The notes: generated from the letters alone by a model not told the origin. A stretch of 64,000 nt of DNA from Pseudanabaena sp. BC1403 (GCF_002914585.1 NZ_PDDM01000009.1:1-64000); one strand, 5' to 3'; counted from the stretch's first letter, positions 18,507-27,247 are shown. Translations and numbers: made by a program.

Positions 18507-19090
18507 TAGCTGGCATTGCTGAGAGTTGTGCCATCTAGCAGAGCGTATTCAAAATTGCTTTTTATTAAATTTGCTCTATCCAGACATGCTTCAGTCAAAT
18601 TCGCATGTTGCAGATTGGCATAGCTGAGATTACAACCAAAACAATTAGCCCCCGTTAAGTCTGCCCCTTGTAAATTTGCAAATTCAAGACGAGCATTGCT
18701 CAGATTTGCACCCCGTAAATTTGCATTGCTCAGATTTGCTCCCCTCAAAATTGCCCCACTCAAATTGGCTCCCCCCAGATTTGCTTCTTTTAAATTCGCA
18801 TTACTCAAATCAGCATTAGTCAGATTAGTAAAGTTAAGAGTCGATCTCTCCAAATTTGTGCCCCGTAGGTCAGACTCACTTAAATCAGTCAGGTCAAGAT
18901 CAGCATTTCGCAAATCTGAACTGGTAAAACTAATAGATGAAAGCTTGCAGCAGGATAATTTCAGCCCTGAAAAATTTTCTGATTCAAAATCTTTACGCCC
19001 CATCTCATACAATTTTTTGATAGCCATCCCCATAGCGAGGGCATTAGTTGTCGGAGAGTGATGAGTTTTAGAATCTTGAGTGGACATCAT
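18503..19090 (-). CDS. Pentapeptide-repeat protein
   Basis: 195-aa protein. After a 45-residue N-terminal part (including AIKKLYEMGRKDF, similar to the cap of other family members) it consists of about 25 A(N/D)LxX repeats from DLRNADLDL onward. Cytosolic beta-helix protein of unknown function. It begins ATGATG, and either may be used. Not adjacent to the larger pentapeptide protein at 14.0 kb and not obviously a recent duplicate of it. Confidence 0.85.
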   Translation of the reverse strand: MMSTQDSKTHHSPTTNALAMGMAIKKLYEMGRKDFESENFSGLKLSCCKLSSISFTSSDLRNADLDLTDLSESDLRGTNLERSTLNFTNLTNADLSNANLKEANLGGANLSGAILRGANLSNANLRGANLSNARLEFANLQGADLTGANCFGCNLSYANLQHANLTEACLDRANLIKSNFEYALLDGTTLSNASY

Positions 19091-19296
19091 GACGATCGCT
19101 CTCTAGCTGGCACATTTAGCTGTTTGTAACTATTGATTCAAATATAAGGCGATCGCCATTAATTACACTTCACCCTATTGGATTGCATTGCTTTCGGGAT
19201 AAAGCCCACAGATTATTTAGGCTTAAGGTAGAATAATAGTAATAAGCGTTATTAAATAGTGCTTATTCTCGTTTTTTATCGACAGTGGAGAAAATA

Positions 19297-19392
19297 ATGT
19301 CTAAAGAACAAAAGGGCAATAAAGAGACCAAAAAACCGAAAAAAGATCCTTCTGAGAAGAAAGAGAAAAAAGATCCTAATAGATACAATTAA
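19297..19392 (+). CDS. 31-aa lysine-rich small protein
   Basis: Thirty-one codons, MSKEQKGNKETKKPKKDPSE onward, with a clear GGAG ribosome site seven bases ahead of the ATG. About 45 percent of residues are Lys. The EQKxGNKExKKPKK pattern resembles a widespread family of very small basic bacterial proteins of unknown function. Likely cytosolic and unstructured. It stands alone. Confidence 0.65.
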   Translation: MSKEQKGNKETKKPKKDPSEKKEKKDPNRYN

Positions 19393-19514
19393 TTTGAATT
19401 TAGAAGGTGAAAAATTAAGTTTTCTTATATCGAAAGGTTAATGCTAGTGATAGATAGTGCTGCTAGCATTGGTTATTAAATATTAAACTAGTTGTTTCAA
19501 TTCAAAAAAAGAAT

Positions 19515-19557
19515 AAAAGCCTTATCCTGACTGCTAAGCTGTCAGAATAAGGCTTTT
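19515..19557 (+). terminator. Hairpin terminator
   Basis: Stem AAAAGCCTTATCCTGAC/GTCAGAATAAGGCTTTT with one mismatch, ending in T's. It lies 120 bp after the small Lys-rich gene. Confidence 0.75.
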
Positions 19558-19612
19558 AGGTTTTTATATTTAATTATGTCTACCTTCTCATATCAGTAAA
19601 TTACAAATTGCT

Positions 19613-20032
19613 ATGCCAACGGATACTTTAAGTAAACAAAACAGCAAAGATTTTGCTGAATATGACCCACAAATATTACGAAGAGCCGAAGTAGCTTTAC
19701 GATGCGCTCCATTTACAGTGAAGTTGTTTGCAGATATGGCAACACATGGCGTAAATCTGAGGGCAATCGCTGGTAATGAGGGTATTGCAAATCAATATTT
19801 GACAAGTCCTACTAATTTAATTGGTGCGGAAAATGGTTTGTTATGGCTGATCCAAGTTGGCGTATTACGCCGTGAAGTTGATGGTCAGGGCATTACTGAT
19901 AGTTTTCGGCTGACACCGATGGGTCATTTGTTATTGGATAAATGGCGATCGCAACCAAGATTTCCGATCGCGAGTTTAGGCGATCGTTGCCAAAATTTTT
20001 GGGCGCAAATTCAAATATCGCGATTTCTCTAA
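19613..20032 (+). CDS. Npun_F0494-like conserved cyanobacterial protein
   Basis: 139-aa protein with a central winged-helix-like part: LLWLIQVGVLRREVDGQGIT then DSFRLTPMG. The N-terminal RRAEVALRCAPFTVKLFADM and C-terminal SLGDRCQN segments fit my memory of a conserved cyanobacterial hypothetical family (Npun_F0494), of unknown function. It ends close to a compound palindrome. Confidence 0.55.
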   Translation: MPTDTLSKQNSKDFAEYDPQILRRAEVALRCAPFTVKLFADMATHGVNLRAIAGNEGIANQYLTSPTNLIGAENGLLWLIQVGVLRREVDGQGITDSFRLTPMGHLLLDKWRSQPRFPIASLGDRCQNFWAQIQISRFL

Positions 20033-20461
20033 AATATTCTTACTCCCTTCCCACTAAAGAAATAGACATCAAAAACCAAGAATTAGCGTTGCGGCGCGAA
20101 GCGCCGCAACGTCTAATCCTTCGCTGGGAAGGGAGTATAGCGCTTTGTGCTGACACAAATCTTATCCAAATCATCGAGAGTGTGAACAAACTTTCGGGGA
20201 TTAAAAAACAAACCCAGTAAAGGTTTTAAATCCTCAAAATGGCTCTGCCATTTTGAGGATCGGTATTACTATAAAAATAAAAGCAGCCCTTTGGGCTGCT
20301 TTTATTTTTGGAATGGAACAAAAAAACAAGGAGATCGTCTGATTGTTAGAGACTTAATATGCCTATATCGTGACGTATTGTGCGCCAATATAGCCATGTG
20401 CCAACAAGCATAAGTTGACTCTAGCAAATCATGCAGTAAATCGAGCTAGGAATAAATAACG
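20033..20461. repeat. Repeat-filled intergenic region
   Basis: 429 bp with no gene. 20045-20137 is a nested palindrome: outer arms ACTCCCTTCCC/GGGAAGGGAGT enclose an inner hairpin GCGTTGCGGCGC/GCGCCGCAACG. 20228-20266 is an ATCCTCAAAATGGC/GCCATTTTGAGGAT repeat. 20273-20309 is a terminator-like hairpin (AAAATAAAAGCAGCCC and complement). The remaining 150 bp upstream of the next gene shows nothing clear. Confidence 0.75.
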
Positions 20462-22132
20462 ATGAATATTGTCAGTAAAAATTTTCGTAGTCAAATAGGC
20501 AAAAGATTCCAGAAGACATCTCTCTGTCTTCTTGCAGCAACTCTTACTACAGCATCTTTTCTAAATACTATAGAAGCGATCGCAGCTCCATCTGTTCCCC
20601 AAATAGTTGCTCAAGTTCCACAGGACTGGCAAACTGGGGTGCAGCTATTGCGTTTGCTGGACAACTCTGGCAACCTCTCAAGCATTGGTATTTTACTAGA
20701 TATTGCCAATAAGCCTTCTACTACCTACGCAAACGCTGTGTATCAGCTTTATGTAAAACGCGCTGGGGAATGGCGCGAAGTCTATACCAATTCAGGTGCA
20801 AGACTGCTCTCCAAAAATGCAGGGCGACAGTTTACAGCCGTAGAAGTGATATCCCTAAGTTCGCTGAGCGAAAAAATCTCCCTTGATGATATTTACAATG
20901 GGGATCTCAAGGCGGTTACTAGTGTTCGCTATGACTTACCCAATGGGGTCAAAGATTCGAGATTTGAGATCGAAGAAGTCAAATCTTTTACTTCAATTGC
21001 AACGGCTAGCGCATCCGAGGTGAAAGCGGGACGCATTTCTTCGGTATATACCAATACCAGCAACTCATCTAACAATTCTTCCAACAATTCCTCAAACAAC
21101 TCATCAAACAACTCCTCGAATAATTCCTCAAACAATTCCTCAAATAACTCATCTAACAATTCCTCAAACAATTCAGGGCTTTCCGATCGCGATTTGGGAA
21201 TTACAAATGGTTCTCAATCAACGACTACACAGTCTAGTCAAACAGTAGTCATTCAAAACACAAATGTCCAGACAGGTAGTTCTGTTAAACCAATGAAGCC
21301 CATTGTTGTCTCCAAAAAATATGAGGATGACGATGAAGATGATGACTATGATGACCGTAGCCGAACAGATCGCAAAGAACGGAAAGAGCGTGATGGTGTT
21401 GAGCTATCCAAGAAGAATCCTCATCGGGGGCATTTTAGCCTTGCCATTTTGCAAAATCAGCCCCGTCTATCTCAGGTGATTGCGCGGATATCGATCAAGT
21501 CGAAACGTTCTAACGGATTTCTTGTAGAGCGCTTTGTCGGTGATTATCGCTTTAATATTAATCAGAGGGCAACTTTCATCCGTGGGCTGAACCCTGGCGA
21601 TCGCCTAATCGTCCGTTTGTTCGATTTGAATAATCGTCCTCTGGGCTATAGCGAAGTGCAACTGCTTAAGAACTTCTCAACTATTAGTCTGATTTTGCCC
21701 AGTGATCCACAAGCCTATGGCACTATTCGTACCGTCTGTGGTATTGACTCTCAGCGCGTTGGCAAAATTGATCGCAATGTTAAAGTCTATGACTACTTTA
21801 CTCAAATCCAGACGACAACAACTCTCACTCAAACAGTTGCCCGCTTTTTGACAACATCTCAAGGTATTCCCCTTGGTTTGTTTAATGTTGCAGGGCTACC
21901 CCAAGCAACCAATCAATCTACCTATACTAATGCGTTTGCTAAAGGTGATTATTCGCTAATTAATCGCACAATTGAGGTGTTTACGAAGGATATGCCTCCT
22001 GTAATGCAAGTTCTACCAGGGCAGCTAGCCTCAGTAATTCCTATTACTGACTCGCAGTCTACCTTCGATGTAGTTCGCAAGATTCTAGATTTCAAAGATT
22101 TGCGTCCAAATGGCATTTCGACCTTGTTTTAG
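20462..22132 (+). CDS. Exported protein with Ser/Asn repeat linker
   Basis: 556-aa protein I do not recognise. Residues 1-40 form a signal peptide (basic, then LCLLAATLTTASFL, with probable cleavage after AIAAP). A folded N-terminal domain to about 190 is followed by a low-complexity run of NNSS units (about 198-238), a Thr/Gln/Ser linker, an acidic-then-basic stretch (DDDEDDD, RTDRKERKERD) and a C-terminal domain of about 240 residues. Probably periplasmic or cell-surface. The stop codon TAG is created by a MITE-like insertion: its G belongs to the element. Confidence 0.7.
   Translation: MNIVSKNFRSQIGKRFQKTSLCLLAATLTTASFLNTIEAIAAPSVPQIVAQVPQDWQTGVQLLRLLDNSGNLSSIGILLDIANKPSTTYANAVYQLYVKRAGEWREVYTNSGARLLSKNAGRQFTAVEVISLSSLSEKISLDDIYNGDLKAVTSVRYDLPNGVKDSRFEIEEVKSFTSIATASASEVKAGRISSVYTNTSNSSNNSSNNSSNNSSNNSSNNSSNNSSNNSSNNSSNNSGLSDRDLGITNGSQSTTTQSSQTVVIQNTNVQTGSSVKPMKPIVVSKKYEDDDEDDDYDDRSRTDRKERKERDGVELSKKNPHRGHFSLAILQNQPRLSQVIARISIKSKRSNGFLVERFVGDYRFNINQRATFIRGLNPGDRLIVRLFDLNNRPLGYSEVQLLKNFSTISLILPSDPQAYGTIRTVCGIDSQRVGKIDRNVKVYDYFTQIQTTTTLTQTVARFLTTSQGIPLGLFNVAGLPQATNQSTYTNAFAKGDYSLINRTIEVFTKDMPPVMQVLPGQLASVIPITDSQSTFDVVRKILDFKDLRPNGISTLF
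21060..21175. repeat. 12-bp microsatellite encoding NNSS
   Basis: About nine imperfect copies of a 12-mer AACAAYTCMTCN in frame in the exported protein. Synonymous changes differ between units, so the run is not brand new. Copy number may vary by slippage. Confidence 0.85.
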
Positions 22133-22271
22133 AAACCATTTAAGAATTGTCTAGATCCCCCCCAGCCCCCCTTAAAAAGGGGGGAGAATTAAATTCTTCC
22201 CCCTTTTTAAGGGGGATTGAGGGGGATCTCTTAGAGCTTTTGACCACAGAAAATATTTCTTAAATGGTTTC
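22132..22271 (+). mobile_element. 140-bp MITE-like element, copy 1
   Basis: Begins GAAACCATTTAAGAA and ends with the inverted complement TTCTTAAATGGTTTC. It is flanked on both sides by TTA (22129-22131 and 22272-22274). The inside is a foldback of C-run and G-run arms around CTTAAAAAGG...CCTTTTTAAG. No ORF. The second copy at 25905-26044 has the same length, the opposite orientation and about three differences. Confidence 0.85.
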
Positions 22272-22656
22272 TTAACTAAAGAAGGGACGCTTAGCGTTCC
22301 TTCTTTAGTTTAATTCTCGAAAGTGTGATTACACTTTTGAGAATTAAGAACCAAACCCAGCGAGATTTTTATAGCTATACCCAAAAGAGAGTCTCGACGC
22401 AAAGCGCCGAGACTCTCTTTTGGGTTTGAAGTCTTACAGTAATTTTCGAGCATAAAGAACCACAATAAATTTTTCAAAAGTGTTGATTTACAATACTTTT
22501 GAGAAATTTATTGGTTTGGACTAGATTGCATTGAGTTAAGCATTGTAGCGATCGCTACACAAAGCCCACATAAACATCTCAAAGGTGTCAAGATTAATTC
22601 TAAGGATAGAAAGCACTAAGCAGCGCCTATCCTCTGACTATTCAAAGTGCAACTAT
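22272..22656. repeat. Palindromic repeat cluster before PIN-PhoH gene
   Basis: Three or four hairpins follow the MITE: 22276-22309 (CTAAAGAAGG/CCTTCTTTAG), 22313-22348 (TTCTCGAAAGTGT/ACACTTTTGAGAA), 22380-22427 (CCCAAAAGAGAGTCTCG and complement), and 22470-22510 (AATTTTTCAAAAGT/ACTTTTGAGAAATT). About 150 bp of plain sequence remains before the gene. Confidence 0.75.
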
Positions 22657-24009
22657 ATGAAAAAGATTTTTGTGCTTGATACTAATGTGCTGTTGTACGA
22701 TCCAACTGCAATGAAACGCTTTGAAGATAATGAAGTCGTCTTACCGATGACGATTATTGAAGAACTTGATCGCTTTAAAAAACAGCCTGAGATGATCGGA
22801 CGCAATGCGCGTCAGGTGTCACGATCCTTAGACGAATTGAGAATTCAAGGGAATATTATCAAAGGCATTGATCTCGAAAATGGGGGACTACTGCGAGTTG
22901 CCCTGTGCGATCGCGAAACTTTAAAAACCTTGCCTATTGAACTTGAAGGCGATCGCAATGACAATGCTATTCTTGCAGTTGCGCTCGAACTCAAGCGCAG
23001 TTGTCAATGTCGAGTCGTCATGGTCAGCAAGGATACCAACCTTCGCATCAAAGCCGATGCTTTAGGACTGGAAGCCCAAGATTACGAGACCAATAAGGTT
23101 GATATTTCAGAACTCTATACAGGTATTACTGAAGTAACCGTAGATCCGACAAAAATCGATCAACTTTTTAAAAATGACGCGATTACAATTGATGGCGAAC
23201 GCTGCCCTAATCAAGCAGTGATGCTAGTTGATCAATTCAATCCATCTCATACTGCGCTAGCGATCGCCAGTAATAGCAGCCAAAATTCTACCAAACTCGT
23301 AGCCATCAATAAGCTGGTCAATTCAGGGATTGTAGGCATCAATGCGCGTAATCGCGAACAGAAATTTGCCCTCGATCTTTTGCTCAATGATGCAATTCCC
23401 TTGGTTACTCTCGTTGGTAAAGCTGGTACTGGGAAGACTTTGTTAGCGATCGCGGTGGGATTGCACAAAGTTGCCGATGAGCGAGTATATACTAGACTGC
23501 TGATCTCGCGTCCTGTAATTCCTATGGGTAAAGACATTGGCTTTCTCCCAGGGGACATCAAAGAAAAACTCACACCTTGGATGCAACCGATTTACGATAA
23601 TTTTGATCTGATTTTTGGCTCGCAGTCTCCTAAAGGTCCTAAAGAAAAGCGTAGTCTTCATCCCCATACTCGGCGAGGACATGAAGATCTAATGGAAAGA
23701 GGACTGCTTCAGATTGAACCTCTCACTTACATTCGAGGACGAACTATTCCTCAGCAATTTCTGATTGTGGATGAAGCCCAAAACCTCACGCCCCATGAGC
23801 TTAAAACTATTCTTACCCGTGCTGGTGAAGGGACAAAAGTAGTTCTAACTGGTGACCCTGAACAAATTGATAATCCCTATATCGACGCTGCAAGTAACGG
23901 GCTAACCTATGTGGTTGAACGATTTAAAAATGATCCTCTGGCGGGGCATATTACCCTTAGTAAGGGTGAACGCTCTCAGTTAGCAGAACGTTCTACCGAA
24001 CTTCTTTAA
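22657..24009 (+). CDS. PhoH-like ATPase with N-terminal PIN domain
   Basis: 450-aa protein fusing a PIN ribonuclease domain (KKIFVLDTNVLLYDP, acidic residues through GDRNDNAILAVA and SKDTNLRIKA, about 1-150) to a PhoH-type ATPase (Walker [12 protein letters not shown], Walker B FLIVDEAQNL, and TGDPEQID near the end). This is the PhoH2/YlaK layout, which in mycobacteria acts as an RNA helicase-RNase. It probably processes RNA in the cytosol. The frame opens at a GTG at 22585, but the ATG at 22657 starts directly before the PIN domain. Confidence 0.88.
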   Translation: MKKIFVLDTNVLLYDPTAMKRFEDNEVVLPMTIIEELDRFKKQPEMIGRNARQVSRSLDELRIQGNIIKGIDLENGGLLRVALCDRETLKTLPIELEGDRNDNAILAVALELKRSCQCRVVMVSKDTNLRIKADALGLEAQDYETNKVDISELYTGITEVTVDPTKIDQLFKNDAITIDGERCPNQAVMLVDQFNPSHTALAIASNSSQNSTKLVAINKLVNSGIVGINARNREQKFALDLLLNDAIPLVTLVGKAGTGKTLLAIAVGLHKVADERVYTRLLISRPVIPMGKDIGFLPGDIKEKLTPWMQPIYDNFDLIFGSQSPKGPKEKRSLHPHTRRGHEDLMERGLLQIEPLTYIRGRTIPQQFLIVDEAQNLTPHELKTILTRAGEGTKVVLTGDPEQIDNPYIDAASNGLTYVVERFKNDPLAGHITLSKGERSQLAERSTELL

Positions 24010-24011
24010 GC

Positions 24012-24057
24012 CCAAAAAGATGAGAGGCGGCACAAAGTGCCGCCTCTCATCTTTTTG
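24012..24057 (+). terminator. Hairpin terminator after PIN-PhoH
   Basis: Perfect stem CAAAAAGATGAGAGGCGGCA/complement with a CAAAG loop and a TTT tail, three bases after the stop codon. Confidence 0.85.
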
Positions 24058-24151
24058 TTTTTATGCGACGATGATGCAACAAGGAAAAAAGCTAAACTAA
24101 GGCAGTAATTTGTTGTTGTAGATCCAATCATTCTTCTTGAGTCAATTCTTC

Positions 24152-25120
24152 ATGAGCTATCTCGAAACTACTGCCGAATTTTATGCGGAAGCCGCAAAAA
24201 CTCCACAAGTTGGTTTGTGCTGCATCAGTACACCACCACTGCAATATCCAAATCTCAAAATCCCTCAAATCATTGAGCAGATGAACTATGGCTGTGGGAC
24301 AACCATCCATCCTACAGAATTACGGGGTAACCCAACAGTCCTGTATATTGGCGTTGGCGGTGGTTTAGAGGCTCTTCAATTTGCGTATTTCTGTCGTCGA
24401 AAAGGAGGTGTTATTGCCGTCGATCCTGTCGCGGCGATGCGTGAAGTTGCTGGTCATAATTTACAATTAGCAGCTCAAGAGAATGATTGGTTTGATCCTG
24501 ATTTTGTAAATATCCTAGAAGGAGATGCTTTTGCCTTACCCGTTGCCGATGCCTCAGTAGATGTGGTTGCCCAAAACTGTCTATTTAATATTTTTGAGCC
24601 TCAAGACTTACAACGAGCTTTAAAAGAAGTCTATCGAGTTCTCAAGCCTAAGGGAAGATTAATTATGAGTGACCCGATCGCAACTCGTCCTATTCCCACC
24701 AACCTCCAATCTGATGAACGTCTCCGCGCCATGTGTCTATCAGGAGCATTAACCTATGATCAATATATTCATTATCTCGTTGAAGTAGGATTTGGACAGA
24801 TAGAAGTCCGTGCTCGTCGTCCCTATCGTTTGCTTGATACTCATAGCTTTGATTTGGATACACCGCTAATGTTAGAGAGCTTAGATTCCGTATCATTTAA
24901 GGTTCCCATTCCTAGTGATGGAGCCTGCGTGTTTACAGGTAAAACCGCAGTTTATAGCGGCTCTGACTCATCTTTAGATGATCGTGCTGGGCATGTTTTG
25001 CAGCGTGGTAACCCGCTTTCTGTATGCGATAAAACCGCTTCAAAACTTGCGGAGAAGTTTCCTCAAGAGGTGATGATCACAGATTCCACTTGGCACTACA
25101 ACGGTGGTGGATGTTGCTAA
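24152..25120 (+). CDS. arsM: Arsenite methyltransferase, arsenosugar type
   Basis: 322-aa SAM-dependent methyltransferase. The SAM motif I is VLYIGVGGGLEAL; the active-site cysteines of ArsM enzymes match CC near residue 23, NCLFNIF, and RAMCLSG. The C-terminal NGGGCC adds a possible As(III)-binding pair. This matches the cyanobacterial ArsM used in arsenosugar synthesis, which methylates As(III). The radical-SAM partner ArsS is not seen in the window. Its last codons overlap the TVP38/TMEM64 gene, so the two are translationally coupled. The ATG at 24152 is preferred to an upstream TTG. Confidence 0.82.
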   Translation: MSYLETTAEFYAEAAKTPQVGLCCISTPPLQYPNLKIPQIIEQMNYGCGTTIHPTELRGNPTVLYIGVGGGLEALQFAYFCRRKGGVIAVDPVAAMREVAGHNLQLAAQENDWFDPDFVNILEGDAFALPVADASVDVVAQNCLFNIFEPQDLQRALKEVYRVLKPKGRLIMSDPIATRPIPTNLQSDERLRAMCLSGALTYDQYIHYLVEVGFGQIEVRARRPYRLLDTHSFDLDTPLMLESLDSVSFKVPIPSDGACVFTGKTAVYSGSDSSLDDRAGHVLQRGNPLSVCDKTASKLAEKFPQEVMITDSTWHYNGGGCC

Positions 25121-25905
25121 TTAATAAGAAAGCCCTCACTCCTAGTTTCTCTCCCAGAGACAAAAGGGAGCAACACTTTTATGCATCTTCGTATTTGCTG
25201 CTCTTTCTTTTTGTAGCGATCGCATTTTTATTGAGCAATGGATTTATGGTTAGTCCTGCCTTTGCACAAGATCCCGCTATCCAAAACTTCAATCCCCAAG
25301 AGCTAATTCGCTCAGCCTTGAAATGGGTAGAAAGCCTAGGCTATATTGGTGGGCTTGTCTTTGTGCTCATTTATATTGTTTCTACGGTCGCCTTCATTCC
25401 AGGTTCGCTTTTGACTTTAGGTGCAGGCGTGCTATTTGGCGTTGTCTTAGGCTCTCTCTATGTTTTTGTTGGTGCGACTTTGGGTGCGATCGCAGCTTTT
25501 CTGGTTGGGCGATATTTAGCCCGTGACTGGATTGGCAAGAAGATTGAAGGCAACGAAAAATTTGCTGCGATCGATCGAGCTGTTGCCCATGAGGGATTCA
25601 AAATCGTTCTCTTAACGCGACTATCCCCAGTATTTCCATTTAATTTACTTAACTATGCATTTGGTGTCACGGGAGTTACGCTCAAAGACTATGCTCTAGC
25701 CTCAGTGGGCATGTTCCCTGGAACGGTGATGTATGTCTATATCGGTTCTCTGGCTGGAGATATTGCCCGTATTGGCAGCGAAAATCAGCCTACAGATTCC
25801 ACAATTCAGTGGGTAATTCGGATTGTTGGTTTTATTGCCACAGTTGCTGTAACGCTATATGTGACAAGCATTGCGCGTAAGGCGATCTCTGAAATCAGCA
25901 ATTAG
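25111..25905 (+). CDS. TVP38/TMEM64 family membrane protein
   Basis: 264-aa DedA/VTT-superfamily membrane protein with five to six helices. The conserved signature runs SLLTLGAGVLFG, then GATLGAIAAFLVGRYLARDW, and later LTRLSPVFPFNLLNYAFG. The family is linked to lipid scrambling or export, and in cyanobacteria it recurs beside arsenic-methylation genes. Its ATG lies inside the end of arsM (10-bp overlap). The frame opens at a TTG at 25090 but the ATG is better. Its TAG stop is completed by the first base of the second MITE-like element. Confidence 0.85.
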   Translation: MLLINKKALTPSFSPRDKREQHFYASSYLLLFLFVAIAFLLSNGFMVSPAFAQDPAIQNFNPQELIRSALKWVESLGYIGGLVFVLIYIVSTVAFIPGSLLTLGAGVLFGVVLGSLYVFVGATLGAIAAFLVGRYLARDWIGKKIEGNEKFAAIDRAVAHEGFKIVLLTRLSPVFPFNLLNYAFGVTGVTLKDYALASVGMFPGTVMYVYIGSLAGDIARIGSENQPTDSTIQWVIRIVGFIATVAVTLYVTSIARKAISEISN

Positions 25906-26044
25906 AAACCATTTAAGAAATACTTTCTGCGGTCAAAAGCTCTAAGAGATCCCCCTCAATCCCCCTTAAAAAGGGGGAAGAATTTAATTCTCCCCCCTTT
26001 TTAAGGGTGGCTGGGGGGGATCTAGACAATTCTTAAATGGTTTC
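25905..26044 (-). mobile_element. 140-bp MITE-like element, copy 2 (inverted)
   Basis: Same 15-bp terminal inverted repeats and the same 140-bp length as copy 1 but in the opposite orientation. Flanked by TTA at 25902-25904 and 26045-26047. Compared with copy 1 I see three substitutions. No coding capacity. Confidence 0.85.
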
Positions 26045-26048
26045 TTAA

Positions 26049-26179
26049 GTAATACCAATTCACAAAAGTGTCGTCACATTTTTGTAAATTAAAACCAAAC
26101 CCTGTTTGGATAAAAAATGGCTACGCCATTTTTTTATCCAAACAGGCAAAGCACCTGCTTAGCAGGTGCTTTGCCTGTT
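26049..26179. repeat. Three consecutive palindromic elements
   Basis: 26054-26091 is an AATTCACAAAAGTGT-type repeat followed by the AAACCAAACCC linker. 26101-26146 has arms CCTGTTTGGATAAAAAATGGC and complement. 26140-26179 has arms AACAGGCAAAGCACCTGCTT and complement. The last two share AACAGG, so only one can fold fully at a time. They lie downstream of hrcA (minus strand) and may end its transcript. Confidence 0.75.
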
Positions 26180-26182
26180 GAT

Positions 26183-27247
26183 CTACCATTTACTAATCGC
26201 ATCAGTTAGATGTAACGCGGCGGCTTGTACAGAAGCGATCGCCCTTGTGTAACCCAATCTGGTTGGACCTAATACGCCCACTGTCCCTACGGGCTTATCA
26301 TCACAGAGATAAGTACTAGAAATAAATGTACAGTTTTGAATTGGCTCAATTGAAATTTCGGAACCAATTCTGATGCTTACGGAATTTGCGGAAGGAGTGG
26401 GCTGATCGATAATTAGCGCCATTAACGAAGCGCGATCTGCTTCTAGTAACTGCACAATATTTTGCACCTGACGCAGATTAGAAAACTCAGGTTGGCGTAA
26501 TAACTCCGTTAAGCCACTAATAAACATTTGTCCCAGAGCGGTGCGATCGCATAGTTTCATAAGCTGTTGCAAGGACTGCTGTAACAACACCGCATAATTC
26601 TGAAACTGGCGATCAAGATCGTCCCACTGCAAAGCGCTATTTAGCTCCGACCAGTTCTTATCACGCAAATGTTCATTCAAGAAATTATTAAGAATATTTA
26701 ATTCGCCTTCCAAAACTTCGGGCTTAGTTTCGGTGGGTAAATCCATCGTTACTGAGGCAGTGTGATAAGTATCGCTAACTGCGATCGCCATGACTTTGCA
26801 ATCATCCACCATTACTAATTGCAAATGCCGTATCCGCATCGTTTGCATATTTGGAGATGTAATTACAGCGATGCAACCGCTCAGGGTTGCTAGAATCTGA
26901 GCAACATCACGCATCACCCCATCTAGACTGGACTTGCCGAGGCGATCGCTCTTACTAGCAAGAAACTGATGCGTACTATAGGTTAGCTCGCTGGCAGGAT
27001 CGATCAATTCATCGACATAGACTCGATAGCCAGAGTCCGAGGGGACTCGCCCCGCTGATGTGTGCGGCTGAAATAGCAAACCACTGCGATCGAGCATATT
27101 CATCACATTGCGAATCGTGGCAGGGCTAATATCAAAGTCATAACCTGACACCAAAGCCTTAGAGCCAACTGGTTCTGCTGTTAAAATATAGTGATCGATA
27201 GTTGCCCAAAGAACTTTTTGTTCGCGATTGGTGAGGTGTTGCTTCAT
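26183..27247 (-). CDS. hrcA: Heat-inducible transcription repressor HrcA
   Basis: 354-aa HrcA. The N-terminal winged helix shows VGSKALVSGYDFDISPATIRNVMNMLDRSGLL, and the HTSAGRVPSDSGYRVYVD stretch is diagnostic. The C-terminal HrcA domain ends GVLGPTRLGYTRAI. It represses groE-type operons by binding CIRCE elements; no CIRCE inverted repeat is visible in this window. It is not linked to grpE-dnaK-dnaJ here. Confidence 0.95.
   Translation of the reverse strand: MKQHLTNREQKVLWATIDHYILTAEPVGSKALVSGYDFDISPATIRNVMNMLDRSGLLFQPHTSAGRVPSDSGYRVYVDELIDPASELTYSTHQFLASKSDRLGKSSLDGVMRDVAQILATLSGCIAVITSPNMQTMRIRHLQLVMVDDCKVMAIAVSDTYHTASVTMDLPTETKPEVLEGELNILNNFLNEHLRDKNWSELNSALQWDDLDRQFQNYAVLLQQSLQQLMKLCDRTALGQMFISGLTELLRQPEFSNLRQVQNIVQLLEADRASLMALIIDQPTPSANSVSIRIGSEISIEPIQNCTFISSTYLCDDKPVGTVGVLGPTRLGYTRAIASVQAAALHLTDAISKW

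Noticed and set aside
19942-20220. Second ORF overlapping the Npun_F0494-like gene in another frame
   Set aside because: It overlaps a better gene and runs through a nested palindrome; no ribosome site.
20929-21171. Antisense Glu/Leu-rich ORF (FEELLDELFEEL repeats)
   Set aside because: It is the reverse complement of the NNSS microsatellite.
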